This document shows, one piece after another, positions 8,371 to 15,906 of a stretch of DNA of 64,000 nt. The stretch lies in assembly GCF_000657795.2 (NCBI RefSeq), contig NZ_JHEP02000011.1, positions 1 to 64,000 of the forward strand, read 5' to 3'. A model generated the notes under the pieces. That model did not search any database. It was not told the DNA's origin and was given only the letters and a program-made list of their open reading frames with translations. Every line of letters begins with the position of its first letter. The stretch's first letter is position 1. The position numbers and the translations under genes are program-made. This stretch comes from Bordetella pseudohinzii (lineage in GTDB: Bacteria > Pseudomonadota > Gammaproteobacteria > Burkholderiales > Burkholderiaceae_B).

Positions 8371-9526
8371 CTCGGGGAACATTCGGGGTAATGGCGGACT
8401 CCAGCCGGGCCATTTCAAGGTCGTCGTGAGCGCCGTCCAGCCACTTGGCATACGTGCTCAGAAACACCTGAATGCTATGCCCCATCTGCTTGGCGCAGAA
8501 TGCCGGGCGCATCCCAGCCATCAGCATCATCGTCGCGTAGGTGTGGCGGATGTTGTACGGACGCCGGTATCGGATGCCCAGGATCTTCAGGGCCGGGGAC
8601 CAATAGCTGCGCCGGAAGGCGCGCTCGTCCTTCCATGCCGTTTCATACCTGGGATCCAGCCAAACCTCCTCGCCGCGCATTCGAGAATGCTTTTCCTGCC
8701 GCTGGAAAGCGGCAAAGCTGCGGCTATTGAGCTTGACCAGGCGCCCGGTATTGGTCTTCGTGCGGGACTTTCGCTCGCCGCGGACAATGGCTTCCACGAT
8801 TTGCGCGGTCTTGTCCCTCACGTCGATGTTCGGCCACCGGGTGCCAAACACTTCAGAGGTGCGAAGGCCGGTAAAGAACCAGGCCTCGATCATGTTGTAG
8901 ACGGGTTCCGGATATTTGTCCGCCGCATAGGCAATAATGGCCTCGGCCTCTTCCAGGCTGAAGGGGTCGGGCGGCTCCTTTTGGTGCTTGGCCCGGGGCA
9001 CCCCTTCAGCGGGGTTTTCAGTCAGAACCTTATCCCGCACCGCCAGTTCAAGAGCCTGCCGCAGAACGGAGACATAGTTGTTCACCGTCTTTCCAGACAG
9101 GTCCGGCCGGCTGGCTATGACGGTCAGGATGTGGCTGAGCTTCAGGCGGCGCAAGGGAATTTGCCCAAGGCGCAGACCGTGCTTGTCGGCGATCCCATTC
9201 TTCCAGAACTTTATGGCGCTGGAATACCCGTCCTTGGTTGAATTTTCGATACGCTGAGACCCTACCCATACGTCGAGCTGGCCGCCTGCAGTGCCGTCCG
9301 CTTCGGCGACAGACTCCGGGAAGTACTCGGCCATGCTGAAAGTGCCATGACGGATCTTCTCGCGGATTTCGATCGCCAGGCGCTCGGCATATCTGATGTT
9401 GGCGGGTGTCGGCGGCATGGGCGTACCGTTCACCTTAAGCGTCTCCCGCTTTTTGGCGCCCTCAAGAGTGAAGGAAATCCGGATAGATTTTTCCCGGATC
9501 TCTACGCCTGTCCCTTTTCTACCCAT
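8351..9526 (-). CDS. int: prophage tyrosine integrase
   Basis: A 391-residue tyrosine recombinase that catalyses integration into and excision from tRNA-His. An N-terminal arm-binding type domain precedes a core-binding segment (TVNNYVSVLRQALELAV, residues ~165-180). The catalytic set is visible: Arg I in FFTGLRTSEVFGTRW, the RHTYATMML box (Arg II), GHS, and the Tyr nucleophile in FLSTYAKW. It points toward the tRNA, its stop overlapping the tRNA terminator. ATG at 9526 (MGRKGTGVEIREK) was chosen because 18 upstream codons overlap the xis gene and lack similarity to known starts; its first codons overlap the end of xis, suggesting translational coupling. Confidence 0.92.
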   Translation of the reverse strand: MGRKGTGVEIREKSIRISFTLEGAKKRETLKVNGTPMPPTPANIRYAERLAIEIREKIRHGTFSMAEYFPESVAEADGTAGGQLDVWVGSQRIENSTKDGYSSAIKFWKNGIADKHGLRLGQIPLRRLKLSHILTVIASRPDLSGKTVNNYVSVLRQALELAVRDKVLTENPAEGVPRAKHQKEPPDPFSLEEAEAIIAYAADKYPEPVYNMIEAWFFTGLRTSEVFGTRWPNIDVRDKTAQIVEAIVRGERKSRTKTNTGRLVKLNSRSFAAFQRQEKHSRMRGEEVWLDPRYETAWKDERAFRRSYWSPALKILGIRYRRPYNIRHTYATMMLMAGMRPAFCAKQMGHSIQVFLSTYAKWLDGAHDDLEMARLESAITPNVPRENKTGT

Positions 9527-9807
9527 TGTCGATACCCTGCCATTGAAATAAAAATTCCGCCGTCGCAGGAGCGGATCCACTCACGGCCCTCGATCCATTT
9601 GCCGGCCTCGATCTTGCGGCGGATCGCCTTTTCCGTAAGGCCCGTGATGGTGGCGGCGAGCGCTATCGTCACGTAGGGCGCCGGCGCGACCTGCACTGCA
9701 GGCTCTACCGCACGTTGCAACATATGGTCTCCAAAACAAAGCCCGCGCCAGGCAGGCGTCCAATCTTCGCGGGTCGTTTCCAGCAGGCGCTGGAGGATGT
9801 CAGTCAT
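9502..9807 (-). CDS. excisionase-like protein
   Basis: A 101-residue small DNA-binding protein. The C-terminal half has the excisionase winged-helix pattern: TIALAATITGLTEKAIRRKI, then KWIEGREW and GGIFISMAGYRQWVEKG, as in Xis-type directionality factors of tRNA-integrating phages. It probably bends att DNA and drives excision with the integrase. Its ATG overlaps the stop of a 27-codon ORF as ATGA, favouring the start at 9807; an internal ATG at 9723 with GGAGA upstream is the alternative. It overlaps the integrase start by 25 bp. Confidence 0.75.
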   Translation of the reverse strand: MTDILQRLLETTREDWTPAWRGLCFGDHMLQRAVEPAVQVAPAPYVTIALAATITGLTEKAIRRKIEAGKWIEGREWIRSCDGGIFISMAGYRQWVEKGQA

Positions 9808-9887
9808 TTGGACTTGACGCCGAGGCCGTGCCCGGCAGGCCTGCTTGTAGGCCAGCGGGAGCAGCTGATGTCCGGGCGATCATTCAT
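9804..9887 (-). CDS. 27-residue overlapping small ORF
   Basis: A short ORF (MNDRPDISCSRWP and on) whose start lies inside the end of the preceding gene and whose stop overlaps the excisionase ATG as ATGA. Both junctions are in the form expected for translational coupling in a tightly packed phage operon. It contains one Cys and several Arg, Pro and Gly and matches nothing I recognise. It may be a small regulatory peptide or only a reinitiation bridge. Confidence 0.4.
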   Translation of the reverse strand: MNDRPDISCSRWPTSRPAGHGLGVKSK

Positions 9888-10275
9888 AGTGGTCCGTCGG
9901 TCGCGGGGCCGGGGCGGCGCGACCCTCCGTAACGATGCTGCGCGGCTCGCCGAAGTGCTGAGCCTCGTGTCCGGTGAGGACCCAAAGAACATGGTGCAGG
10001 TTCACCTGGCCGGCGCGCTGCTGGCGGTCGGCCAGAACGGCAGCTCGCACGCTGTCGCCGTCTCTCATTGGAACGCCGCTCACCGTCGCGGTGGGCGCGG
10101 CGGTGGACTTGAGGTCCGCGATGATGGCTCGGAGATCGTCAACGAGGATGGCCCCGGCCGTGGCGCGATGGATGGCCCGGCGCATAAGGTTATCGAGCGC
10201 CATATTGCGCGCACGCTCGGCGCAGGCCTGGGGCGCGGTTATTTCACGGGCGGGTGCTTCGGCTGCTTTGTTCAT
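9880..10275 (-). CDS. hypothetical phage protein
   Basis: A 131-residue protein of unknown function in the left (int) operon. An ideal AAGGAG ribosome-binding site lies 6 bp before the ATG at 10275. The N-terminus is Ala/Glu-rich and likely helical (EITAPQACAERARNMALDNL), and the middle reads TVSGVPMRDGDSVRAAVLADR. The length, the strong translation signal and ordered overlap with neighbours support it as real; frames on the opposite strand over the same DNA look like shadows. No function is proposed. Confidence 0.6.
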   Translation of the reverse strand: MNKAAEAPAREITAPQACAERARNMALDNLMRRAIHRATAGAILVDDLRAIIADLKSTAAPTATVSGVPMRDGDSVRAAVLADRQQRAGQVNLHHVLWVLTGHEAQHFGEPRSIVTEGRAAPAPRPTDHYE

Positions 10276-10278
10276 GAT

Positions 10279-10434
10279 TTACTCCTTCGCCGCATAGGCG
10301 GCCGTGCCGCGCTCATCCTGGGCGACCAGATCGCGGTACTCGATTTCTTGGCTGAAGAGCCAGAGGGCCAGCACCAGCAGGAGCTTCCAGCCGTGCCGGC
10401 GGAGGTCGGGGTCTTGGAGGAAGCGACGGATCAT
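10279..10434 (-). CDS. small single-pass membrane protein
   Basis: A 51-residue ORF with one hydrophobic segment, GWKLLLVLALWLFSQEI (about residues 15-31), after a basic N-terminus and before an acidic tail: a likely inner-membrane peptide. Its ATG overlaps the stop of the upstream ORF as TGATG, and its stop is 3 bp before the next start. Function unknown; small membrane proteins in int-side phage operons can be superinfection-exclusion or regulatory peptides, which is only a possibility here. Confidence 0.5.
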   Translation of the reverse strand: MIRRFLQDPDLRRHGWKLLLVLALWLFSQEIEYRDLVAQDERGTAAYAAKE

Positions 10435-10634
10435 CACCGGATCCCTCCCGCCGCTTCCGCCTCTCCAAAACAGTACGGGCCGCCCAATTGGGCGGGATGC
10501 ACGGTGGGCTGCTGCCCGCGGATCCGACAGCCGGTGTTCCAATCCTTGCCGCGATGCTTCGGTGTGCCGCTGGCGCCATCGGGCGCCGTGGGTATGTCGT
10601 AAAAGGCTGGGCCGCCGTCATCGAGCATCGCCAT
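10434..10634 (-). CDS. hypothetical small phage protein
   Basis: A 66-residue ORF starting MAMLDDGGPAFYDIP, a beginning often seen in small phage early proteins of unknown role. AGGAGA lies 6 bp before the ATG. It ends in a TGATG overlap with the membrane-peptide ORF. Gly, Pro and Cys are frequent; no domain recognised. The 91 bp upstream to 10725 hold a possible GTG-started frame that I do not support. Confidence 0.5.
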   Translation of the reverse strand: MAMLDDGGPAFYDIPTAPDGASGTPKHRGKDWNTGCRIRGQQPTVHPAQLGGPYCFGEAEAAGGIR

Positions 10635-10725
10635 GTATTTCTCCTGTGCAAGACCATGGCGGCGTCAGTCGGCCGGCCGCCGGGATAGGCGGCCGCGGGG
10701 CCGCGGAGGATGAACAGGGCGGTGC

Positions 10726-10881
10726 TCACGCGGCGGCATTCGTCGCGTCGGCCCCTTCATTTGTAAAGGCGTTGGATATGGCCTCCTGGTATTCATCCGC
10801 CAGGCGCTCTGTCAGGCGAGGCGCTGACTTTCTTCCCTTCGGCGGCAGTCGGACAGGAATCGCCAACGGGCCTTTGTTCAA
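10726..10881 (-). CDS. hypothetical small phage protein (TTG start)
   Basis: A 51-residue basic ORF with RLPPKGRKSAPRLTERLADE in the middle and an acidic, Ala-rich tail. The best translation signal is GGAGGA placed 4-5 bp before a TTG codon at 10881; an upstream in-frame ATG at 10926 has no ribosome-binding site. It is the first gene of the leftward operon with reasonable support. Function unknown. Confidence 0.42.
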   Translation of the reverse strand: MNKGPLAIPVRLPPKGRKSAPRLTERLADEYQEAISNAFTNEGADATNAAA

Positions 10882-11175
10882 ACGTCCTCCAGGTTCATCA
10901 AGATGCAAACCCGCTGGGATTTGCATTCAGATGAATCTGGCGAGGCAGGGCGGCCCGCCTCCCGTCGCATCGGGCTGGCATCCGATGCGCCGTCTTGTCC
11001 GTTTCCGGGCCTCCACGGCTCCCCGCTATTCGTATCCAGCCCGGGTGGCTGCATTGCGATTTACCGTCCTCGCCAACGACGTAGTCCGGCCTGGTTGGTC
11101 GCCCGGGCCAATAAAGAGCGGGTGCTGCTGGCAACGCTGCCGCGCGGTTTGTTCAGCGCATAGGCGCATTGTGCG

Positions 11176-11207
11176 GCAAGAAAAACTAGCGTACAAGAAA
11201 AACTAGC
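11176..11207. promoter_or_regulatory. operator pair upstream of the int operon
   Basis: Two 15-bp sites, GCAAGAAAAACTAGC (11176-11190) and ACAAGAAAAACTAGC (11193-11207), lie 17 bp apart. The first is the exact reverse complement of the third operator in the CI/Cro intergenic region (12595-12609). A possible leftward promoter (TTGTAC, 17 bp, CACAAT) overlaps them, so the repressor would silence the xis/int operon. Confidence 0.65.
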
Positions 11208-11252
11208 AATCAAGGTGTAATGATGCAGTGGCTGGACCGCCAGGTCCGAACG

Positions 11253-11278
11253 CAAAAAAAGCCCGCAGGGGCGGGCTC
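11253..11278 (-). terminator. intrinsic terminator downstream of the repressor gene
   Basis: On the minus strand GCCCGC CCCT GCGGGC is followed by seven T residues. It lies 237 bp past the repressor stop and just before the leftward operator pair, so it separates repressor transcription from the int operon. Confidence 0.8.
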
Positions 11279-11514
11279 GGAGAGAGGATTGCGGCGAGGA
11301 CTAAGGGGGCAACTTCGGTCCAGCCAGTTTTAGCGCCGTGTTGGCTCTTCCGGCTCGGCTTTTCTCGTTCGGGGCTTTCAGTACCGCCCTCGCCGTGATG
11401 ATCTTCATCCTGGGTTTGAATTTCCGGCAGCCCTCGGGGTGGAGCACCATCCGCCGAGGCGCACGGCCGGCATGCGGCTTGCTTGTCGAGCCAGAGAGCG
11501 CCAACGCATTCGGC

Positions 11515-12540
11515 TCACGAACGGGTCCACTGCCCCGCCTCATCATCCCGAAGCCTCGCGCCCGCCCAGACAACCTGGCCCAGCACCCGCACGGGATGCC
11601 CGTTCTCGAGTGGGACGTCGGGATAGGCAGGGTTGAACGACCGTGCCACCCAGCGTCCGGAGACCCGGTCCTTGGCCACCGTCTTGACGATCATCCTGCC
11701 GTCGTAGTTGATGGCATAGACGCCTCCGGCGGCCAGCTCCCGCAGGGTGAGGCTTTCGTTCGGAACCACGAGCAGGGCGGCGCCGTCCCGGATGATGGGC
11801 TCCATGCTGTCGCCCTTTGCATACACCACGCGGCCCCGGCCGCCATCCGCGCCGACCGACCGCAGGAAAGAGCGTCGGAAGTGGATGAAGCCGGTCTGGT
11901 CTTCGGCATGGTTTTCGATACCGCCGCCGGCCGATAGCCGCACGTCCGCCAGTTCTGGCACCTTTTCAAAGCGGTCATTCGCTGCTGGCGCGTCTCCCGC
12001 CGCAACGTTGGCGATGACCGAGTCGGAAAGGCTCAACTTGAGGGAAGCTTCCCGCTCCATTTGCTTCGTGGTCTTGCCGCCTTCCCAGGGAGCAGGGGCG
12101 CTTGGCGCCGGCATGGGGAAGTCGTCCCGCGCTTCTTCGAGTGAGTACAACGACCCCGTTGACGGCGCTCTCGAAACCTCAAGGCCTATCTCCAGCTGAC
12201 CAAGGGCGAGGGCGATCGCGCCCTCCAGCCTGTCGAGCTGGACGGGGGTCAGCTTTCTGATCCGTTCTTCGGGGATGGAAAGGAAGGGCCAAGCGGTGGC
12301 GGCGAGCTTGTCTTCGCTCCTTGCATCCCGCGGCGCGGCCGATTGGCCGACTGCCAAATACTCCGCGGTCGTGCCCAGCGCCTTGGCCACCGCTTCCAAT
12401 CTTGCCCGCTTGGGAGCCGTCTTGCCGTTTTCCCACTGTTGAACTGTCTGCCAAGACACCGAAACGCGCTCGGCGAGTTGCTCCATTGACAGCCCGAGCG
12501 CCTCGCGGAGGGATTTGATGCGTTGGTGAATGGTATTCAT
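11515..12540 (-). CDS. CI-like phage repressor, XRE helix-turn-helix plus S24 peptidase domain
   Basis: A 341-residue repressor maintaining lysogeny. The N-terminal HTH_XRE domain reads LREALGLSMEQLAERVSVSW with TVQQWENGKTAP. The C-terminal LexA/CI-like autoprotease domain has the Ser nucleophile in KGDSMEPIIRDGA and the catalytic Lys in GRMIVKTV. RecA-stimulated self-cleavage after DNA damage would relieve repression, as known for the family. The linker between domains (residues ~70-200) is longer than in lambda CI. It is divergent from a Cro-like gene across an 84-bp region holding three operator-like sites. A short ORF overlapping its 3' end (to 11301) is unconvincing. Confidence 0.9.
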   Translation of the reverse strand: MNTIHQRIKSLREALGLSMEQLAERVSVSWQTVQQWENGKTAPKRARLEAVAKALGTTAEYLAVGQSAAPRDARSEDKLAATAWPFLSIPEERIRKLTPVQLDRLEGAIALALGQLEIGLEVSRAPSTGSLYSLEEARDDFPMPAPSAPAPWEGGKTTKQMEREASLKLSLSDSVIANVAAGDAPAANDRFEKVPELADVRLSAGGGIENHAEDQTGFIHFRRSFLRSVGADGGRGRVVYAKGDSMEPIIRDGAALLVVPNESLTLRELAAGGVYAINYDGRMIVKTVAKDRVSGRWVARSFNPAYPDVPLENGHPVRVLGQVVWAGARLRDDEAGQWTRS

Positions 12541-12555
12541 GCGCGGCAGGTTAGC

Positions 12556-12609
12556 ACAAGACTATCTTGTGTCATTGCAGGAATTTCTTGCGCTGCTAGT
12601 TTTTCTTGC
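12556..12609. promoter_or_regulatory. CI/Cro operator region with three 15-bp sites
   Basis: Three spaced sites lie between the divergent regulators: ACAAGACTATCTTGT (12556-12570, arms perfect), GCAGGAATTTCTTGC (12577-12591) and GCTAGTTTTTCTTGC (12595-12609). Centres are 21 and 18 bp apart. They share the half-site TCTTGT/C. This is the arrangement of a lambdoid-type right operator and presumably overlaps both divergent promoters. Confidence 0.75.
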
Positions 12610-12624
12610 ATTAGGATGCGAGGT

Positions 12625-12879
12625 ATGGATAAGAACCCCCACATCTCGGCGGCAATCGCCAACGCTGGCGGCCCAGTGGCGACGGCGCGCAAGACGGGCG
12701 CCAACAATTATCAGACGGTCCAACAGTGGCAGAAGTCTGGGAACGTGCCTGCCGAATACGCCCCAGCGCTGGAGCGAGCGTCCGGGATCTCGAAGCGGCT
12801 TCTGTGTAAGCAGTGGGCCATGGTGTGGCCTGAGCTTGCCCCCCAGTCGGAGGTTATCCGGCAAGAGGATGTGCCGTGA
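12625..12879 (+). CDS. Cro/YdaS-like DNA-binding protein
   Basis: An 84-residue helix-turn-helix protein. The DNA-binding segment GGPVATARKTGANNYQTVQQ is followed by WQKSGNVPAEYAPALERASG, the pattern of YdaS-type Cro repressors, and the C-terminus has the WPEL motif common in this group. It is the first gene of the rightward early operon, divergent from the CI-like repressor, and probably shuts down the repressor promoter during induction. ATG at 12625 follows GGATGCGAGGT; the longer open frame upstream crosses the operators and is not coding. Confidence 0.8.
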   Translation: MDKNPHISAAIANAGGPVATARKTGANNYQTVQQWQKSGNVPAEYAPALERASGISKRLLCKQWAMVWPELAPQSEVIRQEDVP

Positions 12880-13064
12880 CTCGATGCAAAGCCGCAGAAG
12901 CCATGCCGTCAGACGGCCAAGCCTTGCGATCCCGCTTGCCGCGCAGCACGCGGAAGAGATCCATCGCCGCGGCCTCGGGCGGTTTTTCAACGGCGCGTCG
13001 GGTTGCCGATCCGGAAAAAAAGCCCGCCCGCATCCATGCTGTGACTCACGCCGCAACTCCATGA
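12876..13064 (+). CDS. hypothetical small ORF (GTG start)
   Basis: A 62-residue, Arg/Ala-rich ORF. Its GTG overlaps the Cro stop as GTGA and AGAGG lies 7 bp upstream, which supports translation. Residue composition is biased and there is no recognisable domain, so it could be a spurious frame in GC-rich DNA. Confidence 0.3.
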   Translation: MTRCKAAEAMPSDGQALRSRLPRSTRKRSIAAASGGFSTARRVADPEKKPARIHAVTHAATP

Positions 13065-13085
13065 ATTTCTCCTAGAGGACGATCA

Positions 13086-13229
13086 GTGCATCCCTGGAAA
13101 GCCCGCTGCGAGGTCCGGTACTGCCGCCAGATCGATCCACCGGTCTGGTGCATCGAACAAGTACAGGCCCAAGGACTGGAGGTTCCCGCCGGGGCATCGC
13201 GCGCCGCGGGGCGCTTGGAGCGCGCATGA
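13086..13229 (+). CDS. hypothetical small phage protein (GTG start)
   Basis: A 47-residue ORF starting with GTG at 13086 (HPWKARCEVRYCRQIDPP after the start). AGAGGA is placed just upstream, and its stop overlaps the ATG of the next gene as ATGA. Two Cys, several Arg and Trp are present; no domain recognised. Translational coupling to the replication gene suggests it is expressed with it. Confidence 0.5.
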   Translation: MHPWKARCEVRYCRQIDPPVWCIEQVQAQGLEVPAGASRAAGRLERA

Positions 13230-14038
13230 ATTACTACCCGCATCACATCGGCGATTTCCGGTCTGGAACCGTCAACATGTCGCGCCAGCAGCGCTGGATC
13301 TATCGCGACATGATGGACGTCTATTACGACACCGAGAGGCCGTTGCCGGAAGATCTGGATCTGCTGTGCCACATGATCGGCGTCGAAACCGATGAAGAGC
13401 GCCGCATCGTTGAGCGCCTTCTGCGCTTCAAGTTCGTCAAGGCCGAGGACGGATACCGCCATGAGCGCTGCGAAACCGAGATTGCCGCTTACCACCAGAA
13501 AGCAGCCCAGGCGCGAGCAAATGGCAAAGGCGGAGGGCGTCCTCGCAAGCAATCCGTAGGCCAGGAGAAACCCAGCGGGTTTCCATCCGGTTCCGCTACG
13601 GATCCCGGCAGCACGCAGGGAGAAATCGGATCGCAAGCTAACCAAAAACCAATAACCAGGAGTACTTCCGTTCCTAACGGAACGGGCGGCGCGCCGCCGG
13701 AGCCGCCTTCGGCGGCCGAGTTGATTTTCTCGCTGGGGCTACCCCTGCTGACCACCGCCGGCGTCTCCGAGAAGCAAGCTCGCGCGATGCTCGGCATGTT
13801 TCGAAAACAGCACGGCGATGAGGCCACGGTGCGCGCCATCCAGCAATGCGTGGATGAGCAGGCCCTCGAGCCCGTTGGCTACCTGCAAGGGGTGCTGAGA
13901 ACCGCGCCGAAATCGTCATATGCGCCCCGTCCGTCCAGCAGGGCGCAGGAAAACGATGATTGGATGAGCAGGCTCTGGGACGACGCGAAACCGCGAGACA
14001 GGGAGACTTTCGATGCAACAACCGGCCAGCCCGTTTGA
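13226..14038 (+). CDS. YdaU-like (DUF1376) phage replication protein
   Basis: A 270-residue early protein. The N-terminal DUF1376 domain is clear: MNYYPHHIGDFRSGT, then RWIYRDMMDVYYDTERPLP and the region ending FKFVKAEDGYRHERCETEI. A low-complexity basic linker (GKGGGRPRKQ) leads to a less conserved C-terminal part. DUF1376 proteins occupy the place of lambda O in many prophages and are thought to bind the origin, though their biochemistry is poorly known. It overlaps the next gene by 26 bp, as expected for an O/P-like pair. Confidence 0.8.
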   Translation: MNYYPHHIGDFRSGTVNMSRQQRWIYRDMMDVYYDTERPLPEDLDLLCHMIGVETDEERRIVERLLRFKFVKAEDGYRHERCETEIAAYHQKAAQARANGKGGGRPRKQSVGQEKPSGFPSGSATDPGSTQGEIGSQANQKPITRSTSVPNGTGGAPPEPPSAAELIFSLGLPLLTTAGVSEKQARAMLGMFRKQHGDEATVRAIQQCVDEQALEPVGYLQGVLRTAPKSSYAPRPSSRAQENDDWMSRLWDDAKPRDRETFDATTGQPV

Positions 14039-14723
14039 GGCCGCGCAGGCGCTTCCGATGCCTTGGGTGAAAAAGCTCTTCCAACGCTTTGCCGCGATGT
14101 ATGGCGACAAGCTGCCCAAGATGTGGAGAAGGGTGCCCGAGGAGCAAATGCATGCCATCTGGGCCGAGGATCTTTGCGGATTCTCGGGCCATGAGATTGT
14201 GGTGGGGCTGAATGCCTGCAAACAGCGGGAGTGGCCGCCCACGCTGCCGGAGTTCATGAAGATGTGCCGGCCATGGATGAATCCGGAGGTGGCGTACCAC
14301 GAAGCCGTGGCCGGCATGGCGTGCCGGCGCCACGGAGACAAGGGACAGTGGTCTCACCCGGCGATCTATTGGGCGGCCGTCAACACGGGCTCCCACAATC
14401 TATTGAACAGCACCTACACGACCATGAAAGCCCGTTGGGAGCGGGCGTTTTCCGACGAGCTGGCTAAGGACGACTGGCATCCGGTCCCTGATGTCCACGC
14501 AGCGCTTCCCGCTCCCGGGCAGACGAGGGCCACCCGAGCGCAGATTGACCCCGAGATTGCAAAGATGGTCGAAAGCGCCCTGAAACCCAAGCGCGATCCC
14601 AAGGCCTGGGCCAAGACCATCCTGGCCGAACAGGAGAAGAAGGGCGGACGCCGACATGCCCATGCCGTCTTGATCATGGCCAAGCGCGCGCTTGGCATTG
14701 AACTCGCGCCGGGGGAGGTGTGA
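14013..14723 (+). CDS. replication protein P-like (helicase loader type)
   Basis: A 236-residue protein in the position of lambda P. The N-terminal MPWVKKLFQRFAAMYGDK and the segment AGFSGHEIVVGLNAC/REWPPTLPEFMKMCRP pattern are typical of phage P-like proteins that bring the host helicase to the origin. The C-terminus is basic and helical (AEQEKKGGRRHAHAV). Preceded by GGGAGA and overlapping the DUF1376 gene. The assignment rests on context and remembered similarity. Confidence 0.68.
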   Translation: MQQPASPFEAAQALPMPWVKKLFQRFAAMYGDKLPKMWRRVPEEQMHAIWAEDLCGFSGHEIVVGLNACKQREWPPTLPEFMKMCRPWMNPEVAYHEAVAGMACRRHGDKGQWSHPAIYWAAVNTGSHNLLNSTYTTMKARWERAFSDELAKDDWHPVPDVHAALPAPGQTRATRAQIDPEIAKMVESALKPKRDPKAWAKTILAEQEKKGGRRHAHAVLIMAKRALGIELAPGEV

Positions 14724-14947
14724 TGGAGATCCCGATCCGCCCGCACCCGCCAGGCGTCAATGGCGATTGGCGGCGCCTGAGCAAAGGCCATTGGGCTGGG
14801 AGGCGCCGGATTTCCGAGCAAGGACGCGGCTGCGGTCAGGCAGTGCAGGCCTTCGTGGGGAGTCAACGGCTTCTCCCGAAGGGAATCCCAGACAGCCAGC
14901 GCATTGAGCGCCGTGGAGTTCATAAGGGCAGAGCGCCGAGGGCATAG
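14723..14947 (+). CDS. hypothetical early protein, RusA-like N-terminus
   Basis: A 74-residue ORF with a very strong GGGGGAGG site before its ATG, overlapping the end of the P-like gene. The start MEIPIRPHPPGVNGDWRRLS resembles the beginning of RusA-type Holliday junction resolvases (short beta strand then PP-x-VN-x-x-W), but the protein is about half their length and lacks the acidic catalytic residues I would expect. It could be a truncated RusA or an unrelated small protein. Confidence 0.45.
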   Translation: MEIPIRPHPPGVNGDWRRLSKGHWAGRRRISEQGRGCGQAVQAFVGSQRLLPKGIPDSQRIERRGVHKGRAPRA

Positions 14948-15014
14948 ATCAAACGCGCCTAGCCTAGCGCGCTGGGCGCCATGACAGACATCCCAAACTA
15001 CAAGGAAGCCGCTA

Positions 15015-15371
15015 ATGGAAAAATTGACAGGAGATGACCTGCTTTGGAACTGGGCCAGGTGGTGCTGGTCCGGCGCGACGGTAGGGAATATGGAGGCTTA
15101 TGTCTCCAGGGAGGATGACCGCCGGCCCATCAATGCCGATCACGCCCGGGCGGTCGAGGCCATGCACGCCAGCCTGCCGCGCCATGAGCGAATGGTGATT
15201 ATTGCCGAGTATCCCCAGAAGAATGCCAAGTTTGGCAACCTGACCGCCGCGCAGCGTAGGACGGCAGCCCGCCGCTGGATCAGGTCGACCACGGGAGTGT
15301 CGCTGGGAGAGACGGAATACAAGCTGTACCTGGGTCTGTTCCGGGATCAAGTTGAAAGGAGGCTGGCTTGA
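15015..15371 (+). CDS. hypothetical protein, antiterminator-like position
   Basis: A 118-residue protein beginning MEKLTGDDLLWNWARWCWSG. The central part is basic and helical (AAQRRTAARRWIRSTTG), compatible with nucleic-acid binding. It lies at the end of the early region, where lambda Q-type or ArpU-type late activators normally sit, but I cannot identify a family motif. GGAAG precedes the start. An 18-codon ORF (14981-15037) overlapping its start in another frame could be a leader peptide. Confidence 0.6.
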   Translation: MEKLTGDDLLWNWARWCWSGATVGNMEAYVSREDDRRPINADHARAVEAMHASLPRHERMVIIAEYPQKNAKFGNLTAAQRRTAARRWIRSTTGVSLGETEYKLYLGLFRDQVERRLA

Positions 15372-15661
15372 AATACGCGAAGGAAGTCATTGACCTGCTG
15401 GCCGCTTATCCGGGCCGCCGGTTCAAGATGAAGCAAATCATCAACTACGTGGATCCCCGGGCAGACGCCCGGCAGCGTGCTGTTCTACGCACCGGAGTCT
15501 GGCGCGTCTTGGTGGCGCTGGAAGAGAGCGGGCAGATCGGCAGCAACAGGGAGGAGGCGGCCGCCCGCGTCCATGTCGAGTATTGGTGGTCCGTCATAAC
15601 AACGGTTCCTGGTGGTTCATGTCAAGAACCATCACAATACGTCCGGGCTCTTGCGTCCTGA
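15368..15661 (+). CDS. hypothetical winged-helix-like protein (TTG start)
   Basis: A 97-residue ORF whose TTG start overlaps the previous stop as TTGA, with AAAGGAGG just upstream. Residues 1-60 look like a winged helix: KEVIDLLAAYPGRRFKMKQI, then RTGVWRVLVALEESGQIG. The last 25 residues are less protein-like and may mark the edge of a deletion. Probably a phage regulator; function unknown. Confidence 0.5.
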   Translation: MKYAKEVIDLLAAYPGRRFKMKQIINYVDPRADARQRAVLRTGVWRVLVALEESGQIGSNREEAAARVHVEYWWSVITTVPGGSCQEPSQYVRALAS

Positions 15662-15776
15662 AGAAATGTGATCTCACACAGAAATTTCGAGCCTTCAAGG
15701 TGGTTTATTCCATAGGCGAGCTCGGCGGCTTTCTTCTTCGGCGCCACGTTGCGTGGGAGTGCATGAAGACCGCTGA

Positions 15777-15887
15777 GGCGTCAGGCAAAAAAACATCAAG
15801 GGCGATATCGAAAACGCTATCAACGTCGCGGTGGACAGCTTCGTGATGCGCCCCTGCGCATTCGCGCGCAAGACCATCACCGCCTGA
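15777..15887 (+). pseudogene. C-terminal remnant of an unidentified gene, possibly a lost head gene
   Basis: After an in-frame stop there are 36 codons with clean coding character (KNIKGDIENAINVAVDSFVM and then RPCAFARKTITA) but no start codon or ribosome-binding site of their own. An intrinsic terminator follows 20 bp later, as after a highly expressed gene such as a capsid gene. I interpret it as the tail end of a gene whose front was lost when the head module was deleted. The 7-A run near its beginning might also mark a frameshift from the short ORF that starts at 15762. Confidence 0.45.
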
Positions 15888-15906
15888 TCGATGGCGCCGC
15901 ACAGAA

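Noticed and set aside
10898-11134. 78-codon minus-strand frame (TTG start) at the beginning of the int operon
   Set aside because: No ribosome-binding site and overlap with the better supported ORF downstream; could be a leader, but not supportable from this sequence.
11301-11573. Minus-strand ORF overlapping the 3' end of the repressor gene
   Set aside because: Starts inside the repressor in another frame without a Shine-Dalgarno; very basic composition as in shadow frames.
15762-15887. Programmed frameshift at a seven-A run joining a 27-codon ORF to the remnant frame
   Set aside because: The run is not in a canonical X XXY YYZ phase (zero frame GGC AAA AAA ACA) and the first part is not protein-like; decay is simpler.
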